This document shows, in pieces, positions 1-8,500 of a DNA stretch of 64,000 nucleotides. Position 1 is the stretch's first letter. Each line of letters begins with the position of its first letter. A model generated the notes under the pieces. The model had not been told where the DNA came from, did not search any database, and was given only the letters and a program-made list of their open reading frames with translations. The translations under genes were made by a program, and so were the position numbers. Location: assembly GCA_002307215.1 (NCBI GenBank), contig DBTU01000047.1, forward strand, positions 62,001 to 126,000, written 5' to 3'. The DNA comes from Lachnoclostridium sp. UBA1308. Lineage in GTDB: Bacteria > Bacillota > Clostridia > Lachnospirales > Lachnospiraceae.

Positions 1-135
1 TTGGACGGCCTGGCAAAGTCATAATTCTTAATCTGCTTCTCATTCGTCTGCTTATAATCATCTGCATCTAGTTCCCCGCTGCTAAGCGCCGCAAGTAGAT
101 TATCTATCTCACTTTGGGATAAGACATCACCCATT
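1..135 (-). CDS. fliM: Flagellar motor switch protein FliM, N-terminal fragment
   Basis: Only the first 45 codons are in the window; the rest lies beyond the left edge. The N-terminus reads MGDVLSQSEIDNLLAAL, the conserved FliM motif that in the family binds phosphorylated CheY (or CheY-like regulators) and biases rotation of the C ring. The start is supported by a strong AGGAGG about 7 bases upstream. It follows fliL with a 65-base gap and is the last gene of the operon visible here. The assignment rests on the N-terminal motif and the position next to fliL; the torque-ring domains cannot be inspected. Confidence 0.9.
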
Positions 136-200
136 GTCCATACCTCCTAATCGACTTAGTTACATAATAACATAGATTAATCATAAAATCATCATTTTTC

Positions 201-710
201 TTACTCTATCAAATAATTACTTAAAGTTACATTTATTATGAAATCCGAATCAAAATATTCCTGTATACTGCTTAACAACTCGGCTTTGATTTTGTCCTTC
301 GTTGCCTGATCTTTTACTTCCTGCCTTGTATACTTTGCAAATTCATCCTCAATTATTTCTTTGAGGGGATTCTCATTTAACGAAACAGTCTCCGTCAATC
401 TTTCATAATCTTCATTTTTCATGTTTTCCTGTAGGGTTACTACCACAGAAATATAATGATCCTTGCCGTCATCACTTTTTAGTCCGCATTGAATCGCATC
501 CGTAAATGGATAATTTTGTATATCGTCAACTGTAATATCATCCGCCGGATTCGGCGATTCCAGCTCTAAATCAACAATGGATGCAACTTTATCAATAAGC
601 TTCATTGATTTACTTGCCGCAGGTATAATCGTAAATATCAAAATAGCGATTAATATTGTATTAATAAGAGATATAGCCATTATAATGATTGTTAAAATAT
701 TCTTTTTCAT
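201..710 (-). CDS. fliL: FliL-family flagellar basal body protein
   Basis: 169 residues. One N-terminal membrane helix (about residues 5-30, very Ile-rich) is followed by an extracytoplasmic FliL domain ending in the usual hydrophobic strand (NVTLSNYLIE). In the family FliL surrounds the stator units and supports torque. The gene lies between motB and fliM, the normal place. GGGAGGG sits upstream of the ATG. Overall sequence is divergent, so the call leans on topology, length and neighbours as well as on the C-terminal pattern. Confidence 0.85.
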   Translation of the reverse strand: MKKNILTIIIMAISLINTILIAILIFTIIPAASKSMKLIDKVASIVDLELESPNPADDITVDDIQNYPFTDAIQCGLKSDDGKDHYISVVVTLQENMKNEDYERLTETVSLNENPLKEIIEDEFAKYTRQEVKDQATKDKIKAELLSSIQEYFDSDFIINVTLSNYLIE

Positions 711-739
711 TTGTCAGAACCCTCCCTTTCATTTCCTTA

Positions 740-1564
740 TTACTGATATTCATTAAAAATCTTAATCTCAATTCTTCTGTTCAAAGCTCTTCCCTCTTCT
801 GTTTCATTGCTGGCAATCGGTTCATACTCTCCTCTTCCCGAGTATTTCAAAGTGGAAGGATCGACGTTGCACTCATTGATAAGATATTGAGCAGCATTAA
901 GCGCTCTTGCTGAAGAAAGCCAGTTATTATCTTTATATTCAGAATCCTGCGTCATCGGGATATTATCCGTATAACCGGTAATCTCAACGTTGTAATTTTC
1001 AAAATTATTTAATATATTACCGATACTTTTCAAAATCGGTAGGGATTCCTTTTTAATATCAGCCTCACCGGAAGAATATAAAATCGAGCCTTTCAAGGTT
1101 AATTCAACATACTTATGATCCGGATCCATACTTAACTCTACATAATCTGTCAGGTTATACTCCACAGCTAAATCAGATATCTTATCATACATTTTCTCAG
1201 TAGCTGATTCCATTTTCTTATCCAGCGCTGCCATTGCCTTATCAAGCTCAGCTTGGCTTAAATCCTCCTGATCCGGTTTATCCAGTTCGGAATAATACTG
1301 ATCCAGTCCGCTCAGCTGTGACATTCCCGACCCGACCAAATCAGATTTCTCTGAATCGGATGTATTCTTTGTAATACCAAAGGAGTTAGCCATCGAGATG
1401 GAGACCTTCTCAAATTTTTCGATATTGATATCCGAAAAAGCAAATAGCATAACGAAGAAGCACAAAAGTAAATTCATCAGATCCGCAAAAGTATTCAACC
1501 ATGGTGCAGGTCCTCTTGATGAGATTTTCAATCTTTTTCTAGACAATGTCTTCACCGCCTTCAT
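740..1564 (-). CDS. motB: Flagellar stator protein MotB
   Basis: 274 residues. A short cytoplasmic basic start leads to one membrane helix (about 27-45) with the ion-carrying aspartate at Asp28 in NTFADLMNLLL, then a plug/linker and a C-terminal OmpA-like peptidoglycan-binding domain (GYTDNIP; later SARALNAAQYL and GRGEYEP). MotB with MotA forms the ion-driven stator. The open frame overlaps motA by 26 bases. A TTG at 1546 is better placed after AAGGCGG and could be the real start, shortening the protein by six residues. Ion type (H+ or Na+) is not settled by eye. Confidence 0.95.
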   Translation of the reverse strand: MKAVKTLSRKRLKISSRGPAPWLNTFADLMNLLLCFFVMLFAFSDINIEKFEKVSISMANSFGITKNTSDSEKSDLVGSGMSQLSGLDQYYSELDKPDQEDLSQAELDKAMAALDKKMESATEKMYDKISDLAVEYNLTDYVELSMDPDHKYVELTLKGSILYSSGEADIKKESLPILKSIGNILNNFENYNVEITGYTDNIPMTQDSEYKDNNWLSSARALNAAQYLINECNVDPSTLKYSGRGEYEPIASNETEEGRALNRRIEIKIFNEYQ

Positions 1565-2339
1565 CCATCAATGCATTTCTGCGGGACGGTGACAGGAAAG
1601 ATTTTAACTTTTCCTCGATTACTCTTGGATTTTCACCGGCGTTAATGGATAACAGACCTTCAATTGTTACTTCTTTTACCATGATTTCCTTTGTATTATT
1701 TGCCTTGAGCTTTGTGACGATTGGAATACAAATCCAGTTGGCAAGCATGGAACCATAAAAAGTGGTGACTAATGCCACCGCCATGTTCGGCCCGATTGTT
1801 GTAACATCGCTCATTTGCTTCAACATATTTATCAAACCGATCAGTGTGCCGATCATCCCCCATGCCGGACCCATTGAAGCCAAGGATTCCCAGAATCCGA
1901 TTGTATTTGAATGTCTGGCTTCAATACAGTTGAGATCTGTCTCTAAAATGCTACGGATTAACTCAGGATCTGTGCCGTCAACAATCAATAGAACACCCTT
2001 TTTCATAAATTCATCATCCAGCTTACCCGAGATCTCCTCAAGTGAAAGTAACCCATTCTTTCTGGCAACGCCGGAAAGCTCAATAATATCCTTGATGGTC
2101 TGCTCTTCATTCGATGGTACTGTCTTAAAAACGAGGGTAAAGCTCTTCAGATTATCAATAAAGCCCTTTGGGCTCGGGGACATAATCAATACGCAGCATA
2201 ATGATCCACCAAAGGTAATCATTATGGAGGATAAATCATAAAAATTAAAAAGCACACCAGGCCCTGACTGCCCTGACAGGATACCCGCAATAACTATTAC
2301 TCCGCATAATATCAGTCCAATTAAAGAAGCAAAATCCAC
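1539..2339 (-). CDS. motA: Flagellar stator protein MotA
   Basis: About 266 residues with four membrane helices and the large cytoplasmic loop of the MotA/TolQ/ExbB fold; the region MGPAWGMIGTLIGLINML is the conserved third helix. It pairs with MotB to form the stator and contacts FliG. I place the start at a GTG at 2339, because AGGTGG lies five bases upstream and the protein then begins MDFASLIGLI like other MotA proteins; a GTG at 2348 is the alternative. The 3' end overlaps motB, suggesting coupled translation. Immediately upstream lies a MITE-like insertion that separates it from flbD. Confidence 0.95.
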   Translation of the reverse strand: MDFASLIGLILCGVIVIAGILSGQSGPGVLFNFYDLSSIMITFGGSLCCVLIMSPSPKGFIDNLKSFTLVFKTVPSNEEQTIKDIIELSGVARKNGLLSLEEISGKLDDEFMKKGVLLIVDGTDPELIRSILETDLNCIEARHSNTIGFWESLASMGPAWGMIGTLIGLINMLKQMSDVTTIGPNMAVALVTTFYGSMLANWICIPIVTKLKANNTKEIMVKEVTIEGLLSINAGENPRVIEEKLKSFLSPSRRNALMDEGGEDIV

Positions 2340-2359
2340 AGCTGCCACCTACAATCATT

Positions 2360-2495
2360 ATTATGTTGTGACTATTCAGTCACTGCGGTTCTTTCGAACC
2401 GATGCACACAAACTATGTTGAAAAGCACATATTTGGCGTCGAATTTTCTCGAAATCCCGTGTATTTCTCGGGGTACTGAATAGTTACATTATGTT
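2360..2495 (+). mobile_element. MITE-like element, family A copy 1, with 8-bp target duplication
   Basis: A 120-base non-coding element (2368-2487) begins GTGACTATTCAG and ends CTGAATAGTTAC, an imperfect terminal inverted repeat. It is flanked by a perfect 8-base direct repeat, ATTATGTT (2360-2367 and 2488-2495). Inside are three small hairpins, including CGGTTC/GAACCG, so the folded form would be a closing stem with three arms. Two further copies lie at 23600-23699 and 44651-44771. Termini of GTAAC type plus 8-base duplications resemble the IS66 family, which is an inference. It sits between flbD and motA inside the flagellar operon, so it must be transcribed with it. Confidence 0.85.
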
Positions 2496-2511
2496 ATTCA
2501 AATAAACACTA

Positions 2512-2703
2512 TTACAATTCTCGACATGAAATCTCTTTTTTGTATAATATTACAAGATTTTTCACTTCTTGTCCACTTTCTTTTACTACTATTTTCTTTC
2601 CCGATATTAAGGTTATGATTGTATCCGGCGTCTCTTCAATCTTTTCGATTAACTCGGCATTAATGATAAGCCCCTTATCGTTTAGCCTGGTTACTTCTAT
2701 CAT
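2512..2703 (-). CDS. flbD: Flagellar FlbD family protein
   Basis: 63 residues from the ATG at 2703, chosen because GGAG lies just upstream and the protein then starts MIEVTRLNDKGLIINAELIE, as FlbD-family proteins do; the longer open frame has no support. It contains the family pattern EETPDTIITLISGKKIVVKE. FlbD-like proteins (SwrD/YlzI in Bacillus) lie between the hook gene and motA/fliL and in Bacillus are needed for full motor torque. It lies downstream of flgE. Highly likely real despite its small size. Confidence 0.88.
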   Translation of the reverse strand: MIEVTRLNDKGLIINAELIEKIEETPDTIITLISGKKIVVKESGQEVKNLVILYKKEISCREL

Positions 2704-2834
2704 ATTATCTCCATCCCGCTGCTTCGGTGATAAACAGCGACTACTTCCATATACAATATTACACAAATGGGTGGCCTTTTATTGCCACCCATCATTACTG
2801 ATATATGGCACTTTATTCATACATCAGCCCTGTA

Positions 2835-4274
2835 TTATCTCTTTAGGTTAATCAATTCTTCCAACAAGGAATCCGATGTTGTTATTATTCTTGAGTTCGC
2901 CTGGAAACCTCTTTGCGTCGTAATCATATCGGTAAATTGCTGTGATAAGTCTACATTTGACATCTCAAGCACTCCGGTTGATATACTACCGCCACCCTGC
3001 GAAGCATCTTGTCCTATTCCATCAAAATCACCCGAATTCTGTGTTGCCGCATACATACTGTTACCTACCGATTCTAGACCTGCCGGATTTGCGAAGCTTG
3101 CTACAGCAAGCTGACCTAACAGCCTACTGTTTCCGTTATCATACTTTCCATAAACCTTGCCGGAAGCATCAATACTGACTCCTGTCATATTACCAACCTG
3201 CTTTCCTGCGCCTACACCTGCAACACTTCCCTTGGTAGCCTCTAGCGAGGAATTTCCGCTGGTGGAATACATTGTAATTTTAGAAAAGTCGATATCAATA
3301 TCGGAAAACGGACTCGGAGATCCGGTAATACTAAATTTAAGACTCACTGGTGCGGTAGTACCATCACCGCCGACACTAAGAAATTTACCGTTCGTTGCAT
3401 CGAAGGAAATAATCGGTAATTCTCCATCTGAAATCCCAGGAAGGCCTTCCTCCGTTGGATCCGCCGTAAACGCAGCATCATTCAAGGAAAACCCAGAATA
3501 TCCTGTGTTACCATAGGTTACCTCACCTGTTCCTTCCTCCACCTGCTTATCGACAAAGATGGATTGGCCGGTGGAATCCTTAATATCTGTAATCGCTACA
3601 GTATAATTATTGGTAACCTCCGTCTGCTTTATTTTCAGATCAGCAGTGTAGCTACTACCCATGTTATCGAAGAAAGTAATATTCACCACCTTACCCGTAT
3701 CACTGGTAAGCTGTGTATCCATACTGTCAATATTACCGGAGACATAAACATTGGTTGTAGCCTCGGGATCTGCATACAGATTATCCGGTGACATAATTTT
3801 AAGAGGTGAAACCGCATCTGCCACCGTCTTTGTTTCATCATTTTTATCAACTTGCCATCCCATAACGGAAGCACCTGAGGCAGTACATAAGGTACCGTTG
3901 GCATCGATATTAAAAGAACCTGCTTTGGTAAAATAATTTGTTCCACCGCTGTTTACGATGAAGAAGCTATCTCCTTCTAACATTAAATCAAACGGATTAT
4001 CTGTTCTCTGGGTCGCGCCGCTTGTTGTAATTGAAGATTTTATGGCTGCTACTGTAGAGCCCAAACCAATCTGCATAGCATTACGTCCCGTAAGTCCGGT
4101 TGATGCGTTAGGACCTGAAGCTCCTTGTGTTGTCTGATAAAACACATCGGAAAAGGACACACTGCTTGCCTTAAATCCAACTGTATTTACATTTGCTATA
4201 TTATTACCTATTACATCCATTCTAGTCTGGTGAACCTTTAATCCTGAAACACCAGAAAATAATGATCTCATCAT
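2835..4274 (-). CDS. flgE: Flagellar hook protein FlgE
   Basis: 479 residues. The N-terminal rod/hook motif (SGVSGLKVHQTRMDVIGNNI, then NVNTVGFKAS) and the C-terminal helix (MSNVDLSQQFTDMITTQRGF then QANSRIITTSDSLLEELINL) are hallmarks of the FlgE/F/G family. The large variable middle (about residues 90-400) is of hook-protein type. It polymerises into the hook that joins rod and filament, with FlgD as cap and FliK as length ruler, both encoded just upstream. GGAGG precedes the double Met start. Length is within the usual range for clostridial FlgE. Confidence 0.95.
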   Translation of the reverse strand: MMRSLFSGVSGLKVHQTRMDVIGNNIANVNTVGFKASSVSFSDVFYQTTQGASGPNASTGLTGRNAMQIGLGSTVAAIKSSITTSGATQRTDNPFDLMLEGDSFFIVNSGGTNYFTKAGSFNIDANGTLCTASGASVMGWQVDKNDETKTVADAVSPLKIMSPDNLYADPEATTNVYVSGNIDSMDTQLTSDTGKVVNITFFDNMGSSYTADLKIKQTEVTNNYTVAITDIKDSTGQSIFVDKQVEEGTGEVTYGNTGYSGFSLNDAAFTADPTEEGLPGISDGELPIISFDATNGKFLSVGGDGTTAPVSLKFSITGSPSPFSDIDIDFSKITMYSTSGNSSLEATKGSVAGVGAGKQVGNMTGVSIDASGKVYGKYDNGNSRLLGQLAVASFANPAGLESVGNSMYAATQNSGDFDGIGQDASQGGGSISTGVLEMSNVDLSQQFTDMITTQRGFQANSRIITTSDSLLEELINLKR

Positions 4275-4353
4275 AACTTTAGACCTCCGTTTTCTGTCTG
4301 ATCATGTATCCAATCTGTCATTCATGGATACTAAGCCTCCATTAAGGTCCGGC

Positions 4354-4752
4354 TTATACAATCACTGCACCATCAATATTAGTAAACACCCTATCTTCAC
4401 CATTATTTACAGCAGTTACTACTGTATTGTTTTTAACATTAACAATAAAGGCTAGATCATCTACCATTACGAGGGATTCATTAATTCCCTTTTCTCCTGC
4501 TTTTTTTGCACCGCTTTCCAGTCTCTGAAACTGCTCGTCTGTAAGATCTATATTTCTGCTCGCCAGACGATCATTTGCATGCTTAGAAAACTTTAATTCA
4601 CTGTTTTCCGTCACATTCTGTCTGCTTTGTAAAACCTCACTGAAGGGAGTAGTTGCCTGCGGTTTGCTGCTTGAAGAGGTGGTACTTTTACCGGTCTTCA
4701 GCTGCTGTGCCATTTGCTCTATGGAAGGGAATTGATTTATTGGAACATTCAT
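4354..4752 (-). CDS. Flagellar operon protein of the Flg_new (TIGR02530) type
   Basis: 132 residues. The conserved part starts near residue 53 (FSKHANDRLASRNIDLTDEQ) and continues to a C-terminal VVTAVNNGEDRVFTNIDG segment; the first 50 residues are Ser/Thr-rich and poorly ordered. This small protein family is found in Firmicute flagellar operons between flgD and flgE, as here. Its biochemical role is not well defined; hook assembly is suggested by context. GGAGG lies upstream of the ATG. Recognition is from the family pattern and location, not from a search. Confidence 0.85.
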   Translation of the reverse strand: MNVPINQFPSIEQMAQQLKTGKSTTSSSSKPQATTPFSEVLQSRQNVTENSELKFSKHANDRLASRNIDLTDEQFQRLESGAKKAGEKGINESLVMVDDLAFIVNVKNNTVVTAVNNGEDRVFTNIDGAVIV

Positions 4753-4788
4753 ATAAAACCTCCATTACGCCATCAAAGACGCTGTAGC

Positions 4789-5571
4789 TTACGTGGTAAC
4801 TGCCTCCGTGCTGTTACTGCTTGAATCTGTTACCTCCGAATTTTCAACCTGAACTGTCACCTTATCTTTCACTGTAGTGTAGAGTGAATCGTTAAATACT
4901 ATCGTCATCTTATAGGTTCCATTTTTTAGATTAGCAAATGCTGAATCATCAATAGTCACCTTGCCACCTGAAAGCTTTACCAGGCTTGCGTCCACAACCG
5001 TTCCATCAATTGCTACTGCAACATCATCTGCTACGGTATCACCGGTTCCAAGATTAACAGTTACGTTCATATCCTTCGGATTATCTGCATCATATGCCAG
5101 TGCGGTTTGAGTTGCCGTCGGTAGGCCCTGCTTTGTCACATATGCAGAGTCGAGTACTGTTGCCAGCTGATCGACAGAATACAGATTTCCGTTAATAGAC
5201 AGCTTGGATTCACCATTTGAAACACTTACATAATCCACTTTGCCGGTTATTGTCGTTGTTGATCCGGTTGCACTCTCGGTTGTAACATCGACCGTTTTTC
5301 CTACTAGGCTAAAAGCCTGTGAAGTAGCGGAAGCATTACTCAGATTTTGTAGCTGCTCTAACTGAGAAAAAGTGGCCAACTGCGCTACATATTCAGTATT
5401 TGAGCTTGGATTGAGCGGATCTTGATATTTCATTTGTGTAACTAAAAGCTGGAGAAATGCATCTTTATCCAGTGTATTGTCACTCGCATTGCTCTTAGTT
5501 TTACTGGAACTGGAAGTGGATTCTGTATCCACAACTTTACCATCCTTAATCGTCTGAACTAAATCACCCAT
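4789..5571 (-). CDS. flgD: Flagellar hook capping protein FlgD
   Basis: 260 residues. The N-terminal FlgD region includes DKDAFLQLLVTQMKYQDPLN and NTEYVAQLATFSQLEQLQNL, the signature of hook-cap proteins. The C-terminal half is beta-rich (Tudor/Ig-like region in family members) and ends in a low-complexity Ser/Thr tail. FlgD caps the growing hook and directs FlgE addition. It is flanked by fliK upstream and the Flg_new gene downstream, with AAGGAG before the start. Confidence 0.93.
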   Translation of the reverse strand: MGDLVQTIKDGKVVDTESTSSSSKTKSNASDNTLDKDAFLQLLVTQMKYQDPLNPSSNTEYVAQLATFSQLEQLQNLSNASATSQAFSLVGKTVDVTTESATGSTTTITGKVDYVSVSNGESKLSINGNLYSVDQLATVLDSAYVTKQGLPTATQTALAYDADNPKDMNVTVNLGTGDTVADDVAVAIDGTVVDASLVKLSGGKVTIDDSAFANLKNGTYKMTIVFNDSLYTTVKDKVTVQVENSEVTDSSSNSTEAVTT

Positions 5572-5603
5572 CTATGCACTCCTTTCTGGAATTATTATGT
5601 ATA

Positions 5604-7100
5604 CTATGCCGTGTAATTAATCACACTGCCGCTGATACCGGTTAGTTCCTCTAGACTCTGATCATCCTCAGGTGCATCCATCATTTGTAATGCATCATCT
5701 AATGTAATCTTTTTACCGGAACCGCTTCCCTTTGTCTGTGTGTCATCCTCCGTACTCTGATTACTGTTCTGTTCAAATGCATTTGCTGATACGGTTACCT
5801 CGATTGCCTCAACCTTAGAGCCTTGCTGATTTAAGGTATCACGAAGTGTATGAAGCTGACTTTCAATGGCTTCCTTACTTAATTCATTCTGAACTACAAA
5901 ATGTGCTGTCAACACACCGTTCCTCGATTGCACCGACAAATTTACTTTACCTAGACTTTCCGGATTCAACTGTAACTCCATAGATGTCTGGTTAGCCGAA
6001 ACAGAAACTTTGATTCGCTCAATAATCTGATTTGCAATTTCACGAACATTCGTAACTTGCGTCATCTCCCGTGCAAAGTTGCTCTGTGGATTTTGTGAGC
6101 CCTTTACAAGATTATCTACAAATGCCTGAAATCTGTCTGAGTTATTCATATCTTTATCGGAACTGCTGTTTGAATCAGAATGCTGAGATGCGACCATTTT
6201 CTCGGCCGGCGTAGCGGAAGAAGCTTCTTTCACCGTATTGGTCTGTACAGTTTCCTTAGCGGCCTCCTTATTCTGATTATTGTCCTCTGCTGTCTGCAAC
6301 CTTGGTTTGGACTGATCAGACAATTCCTGTACAACTTGTAACACATCATTCGTTCCGGCCACCGGTGCTGCATCTTCTGTCCCTGTCTCTGCAACAGCTT
6401 GTCCTTTCACTTGCTCCAGTAGAGCTTTCATCTGGTCTGCTGTTAATCCGACATTACTGTTTTCTTTCATTTCATTGATAGTCTGGAGCAACTGCTTCAT
6501 CGTGTCGGCAAGATTTTCATCAGTCAAAAAAGCAAGTAAGTCTGTTTTTCCACTATTTGCAAGAATGAACTGCTGTAGATTTTCCGGTTTAAGAAGATCT
6601 GTCAAACTAAGTCCTTGATCAGTAAGCAACTGGTTAAATCCCTCGGTTGATAAATTTAGTTTTTCCATAATTGCCTGCTGGATGGACTGAAGCATAGCTT
6701 GCATTCTAGCCATTGTTTGATCATCAACCGTCACATCTTTTGTCTTGTCAGATTTGGTGTCATCGCTTACTGTAGTTTTTGCATCGTCCGGCAGTGAGCC
6801 TTCTGTCTTTTTTTCTGTTGCTTTCGTTGTATCCTCTTTTGCAGTATCACCGGTATCAATTGCTTTTGTCTGCTTGTCGTCAGAATTAGTATCGTCACTT
6901 TTTATACTGCTTTTAGATCCGGTTGCCTGTACAGGTGTCTTTTGTACCGCTTTGGTATCTGCATTCTTTTGGGATGCTTTCAAACTATTGCCTATCATAA
7001 GGCCGAAATCATTCCCTGTTTGTTTCCCCTTCAAAGTGACGCCTCCTGACGTGTGAGTAAACAGCCCGGCTGCCTGCGTCATAACGCTTTGCGTCATCAT
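5604..7100 (-). CDS. fliK: Flagellar hook-length control protein FliK
   Basis: 498 residues. The first 130 residues are Lys/Thr/Asp-rich and low complexity, typical of the secreted ruler part. The C-terminal Flg_hook domain is near residues 355-445 and contains TSMELQLNPESLGKVNLSVQ followed by the expected helix region up to VEAIEVTVSANAFEQ. FliK measures the hook and switches export specificity. GGAGG precedes the start, and the gene lies between ylxF and flgD as in Bacillus. The variable N-terminal half makes the family call depend on the C-terminal domain and position. Confidence 0.92.
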   Translation of the reverse strand: MMTQSVMTQAAGLFTHTSGGVTLKGKQTGNDFGLMIGNSLKASQKNADTKAVQKTPVQATGSKSSIKSDDTNSDDKQTKAIDTGDTAKEDTTKATEKKTEGSLPDDAKTTVSDDTKSDKTKDVTVDDQTMARMQAMLQSIQQAIMEKLNLSTEGFNQLLTDQGLSLTDLLKPENLQQFILANSGKTDLLAFLTDENLADTMKQLLQTINEMKENSNVGLTADQMKALLEQVKGQAVAETGTEDAAPVAGTNDVLQVVQELSDQSKPRLQTAEDNNQNKEAAKETVQTNTVKEASSATPAEKMVASQHSDSNSSSDKDMNNSDRFQAFVDNLVKGSQNPQSNFAREMTQVTNVREIANQIIERIKVSVSANQTSMELQLNPESLGKVNLSVQSRNGVLTAHFVVQNELSKEAIESQLHTLRDTLNQQGSKVEAIEVTVSANAFEQNSNQSTEDDTQTKGSGSGKKITLDDALQMMDAPEDDQSLEELTGISGSVINYTA

Positions 7101-7253
7101 GTGGTTATCCTCCCTTCTTCAAGACGGTAAATATCACGTCTCAATATGATATCGATTAAGACCACCCATAAAACAGGTGCTTCTAATCTTGTACTAAAAT
7201 CCCTAAAGGAATTTTAGTCATGTATTAAAATCCCTTAAAAACAGGGTTTTAAT

Positions 7254-8039
7254 CTAACCGGTTGCCCCAGCGACAGCTGCCAGATTTTCTTCATCCATAT
7301 CCAGCATTTTCTTCGTGATTTTAGCCGCCACAACAGGATCCATCGCAGCAATAATTGCTCCGCTTTCCTTGGGTTTCATACATAACAGGATTTTTGCGAC
7401 ATTTTCAATATCCGCTGACATTGTCTCAAAAACTTTAGCCGCAGCGGCTGGGTCCATACTCTTATAGATATCAGCTTTTTCCTTTATTGCATCGGAGTAC
7501 TGAAGCTGTTGAACAACCTGCTGATACAATAAGGCTGCATTCGTTGGGTCAATTTCTTCATAATATTTCTTATATTCCTCGATGGATATAGCCTTGTCGT
7601 TAAATACCACATTTTTATCGAAATCGGCCACCTTCTGTTCGAAGGCAGTCTGATTATCTTCAAATACCTTTAGTCGTTCCACTTCAGCCTGTAAATCGGA
7701 TACTGTTGTCGCATCCTTGCTAGTCTGAGTTGTCATATCGTCAATCGTCTGCTGCAACTCCTTAATCTTATCGACAGCTTCCGTCAGCGATTTATAATCA
7801 TAATTATTATCCTCAGCAATTTGCGCCTCCGATTCATCGGGCAGTATCATGCTGATAAGAGGAACATCCTTAAGAATCGGTCTAAGTACTCCGGAACCAA
7901 AGCCACCGATATCAAGTTTTATTAATATCCCGAATACTGCCAGCCAGATAATTACAATTACCATAACAATAAGAATTGTCAGAACTTTATTTCCTTCTTT
8001 TTTATCATCCGCTTTATCCGTTTTTTCCTTCTTGGCCAT
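7254..8039 (-). CDS. ylxF: YlxF/MotE-like flagellar protein with MgtE N-type domain
   Basis: 261 residues. A Lys-rich cytoplasmic start, one membrane helix (about 20-45), a coiled-coil (about 90-135) and a C-terminal MgtE intracellular N-like helical repeat (MDPAAAAKVFETMSADIENV, then AAIIAAMDPVVAAKITKKML pattern). Such proteins lie between fliJ and fliK in Firmicutes; relatives are called MotE or YlxF and are thought to help stator or export function. Its ATG overlaps the fliJ stop codon as TAATG, so translation is probably coupled. The exact role is inferred from context. Confidence 0.85.
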   Translation of the reverse strand: MAKKEKTDKADDKKEGNKVLTILIVMVIVIIWLAVFGILIKLDIGGFGSGVLRPILKDVPLISMILPDESEAQIAEDNNYDYKSLTEAVDKIKELQQTIDDMTTQTSKDATTVSDLQAEVERLKVFEDNQTAFEQKVADFDKNVVFNDKAISIEEYKKYYEEIDPTNAALLYQQVVQQLQYSDAIKEKADIYKSMDPAAAAKVFETMSADIENVAKILLCMKPKESGAIIAAMDPVVAAKITKKMLDMDEENLAAVAGATG

Positions 8040-8500
8040 TAGTAGTCCTCCATATGAAACTCAGGATCACTGTAGTGAAAGCTGTTTAGCTCGTCTACTT
8101 CCTTTCGCTCCTCAGAATCAAACTCAATTAAATATTCCTCGAATGCCTTTTCTTTTAGTTTTTCCTGCGTTTTCCGCTCAACCATTGCATCATTCAGACG
8201 TATTCTGGCAACTTCGAGTCGGTGCGCGGCATTCTTAACAATTGTCGCCTGTTGTTTCATATTCGTTTTTATAATATCGATTGACTGTTCACATTGTCTG
8301 ATTTTCATAATATCAAGCCGGTCAGACCTCAGAAGTCTTAGCTCATCTTCGTAAGAATTTTTCTCTCTTACAATTGTTTCAAGCTTTTCTTCCTCCTGTG
8401 TCAGTTTCATCCTTGCATTCCCATATATAATCTTCGCCTGCTCCTCGAGCTTATGCTTAATCTGAAACAAACTTTCCATACTGTATTGAAATTTTCTCAT
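8039..8500 (-). CDS. fliJ: Flagellar export chaperone FliJ
   Basis: 153 residues, almost wholly charged coiled-coil, with the usual opening MRKFQYSMESLFQIKHKLEE. FliJ is the stalk-like protein that inserts into the FliI hexamer and links it to the export gate. It overlaps fliI upstream and ylxF downstream with TAATG junctions at both ends, strong evidence for a tightly coupled operon. Sequence conservation of FliJ is low, so placement next to fliI carries weight. Confidence 0.9.
   Translation of the reverse strand: MRKFQYSMESLFQIKHKLEEQAKIIYGNARMKLTQEEEKLETIVREKNSYEDELRLLRSDRLDIMKIRQCEQSIDIIKTNMKQQATIVKNAAHRLEVARIRLNDAMVERKTQEKLKEKAFEEYLIEFDSEERKEVDELNSFHYSDPEFHMEDY

Noticed and set aside
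2366..2490. Family A repeat as a rho-independent terminator
   Set aside because: The stem is not followed by a T-run on either strand, and the flanking 8-base duplications show that it is an insertion.
5604..7100. Low-complexity Lys/Thr/Asp-rich half of FliK as a sign of frameshift
   Set aside because: FliK N-termini are normally of this composition, and the frame is open through to an intact C-terminal domain.
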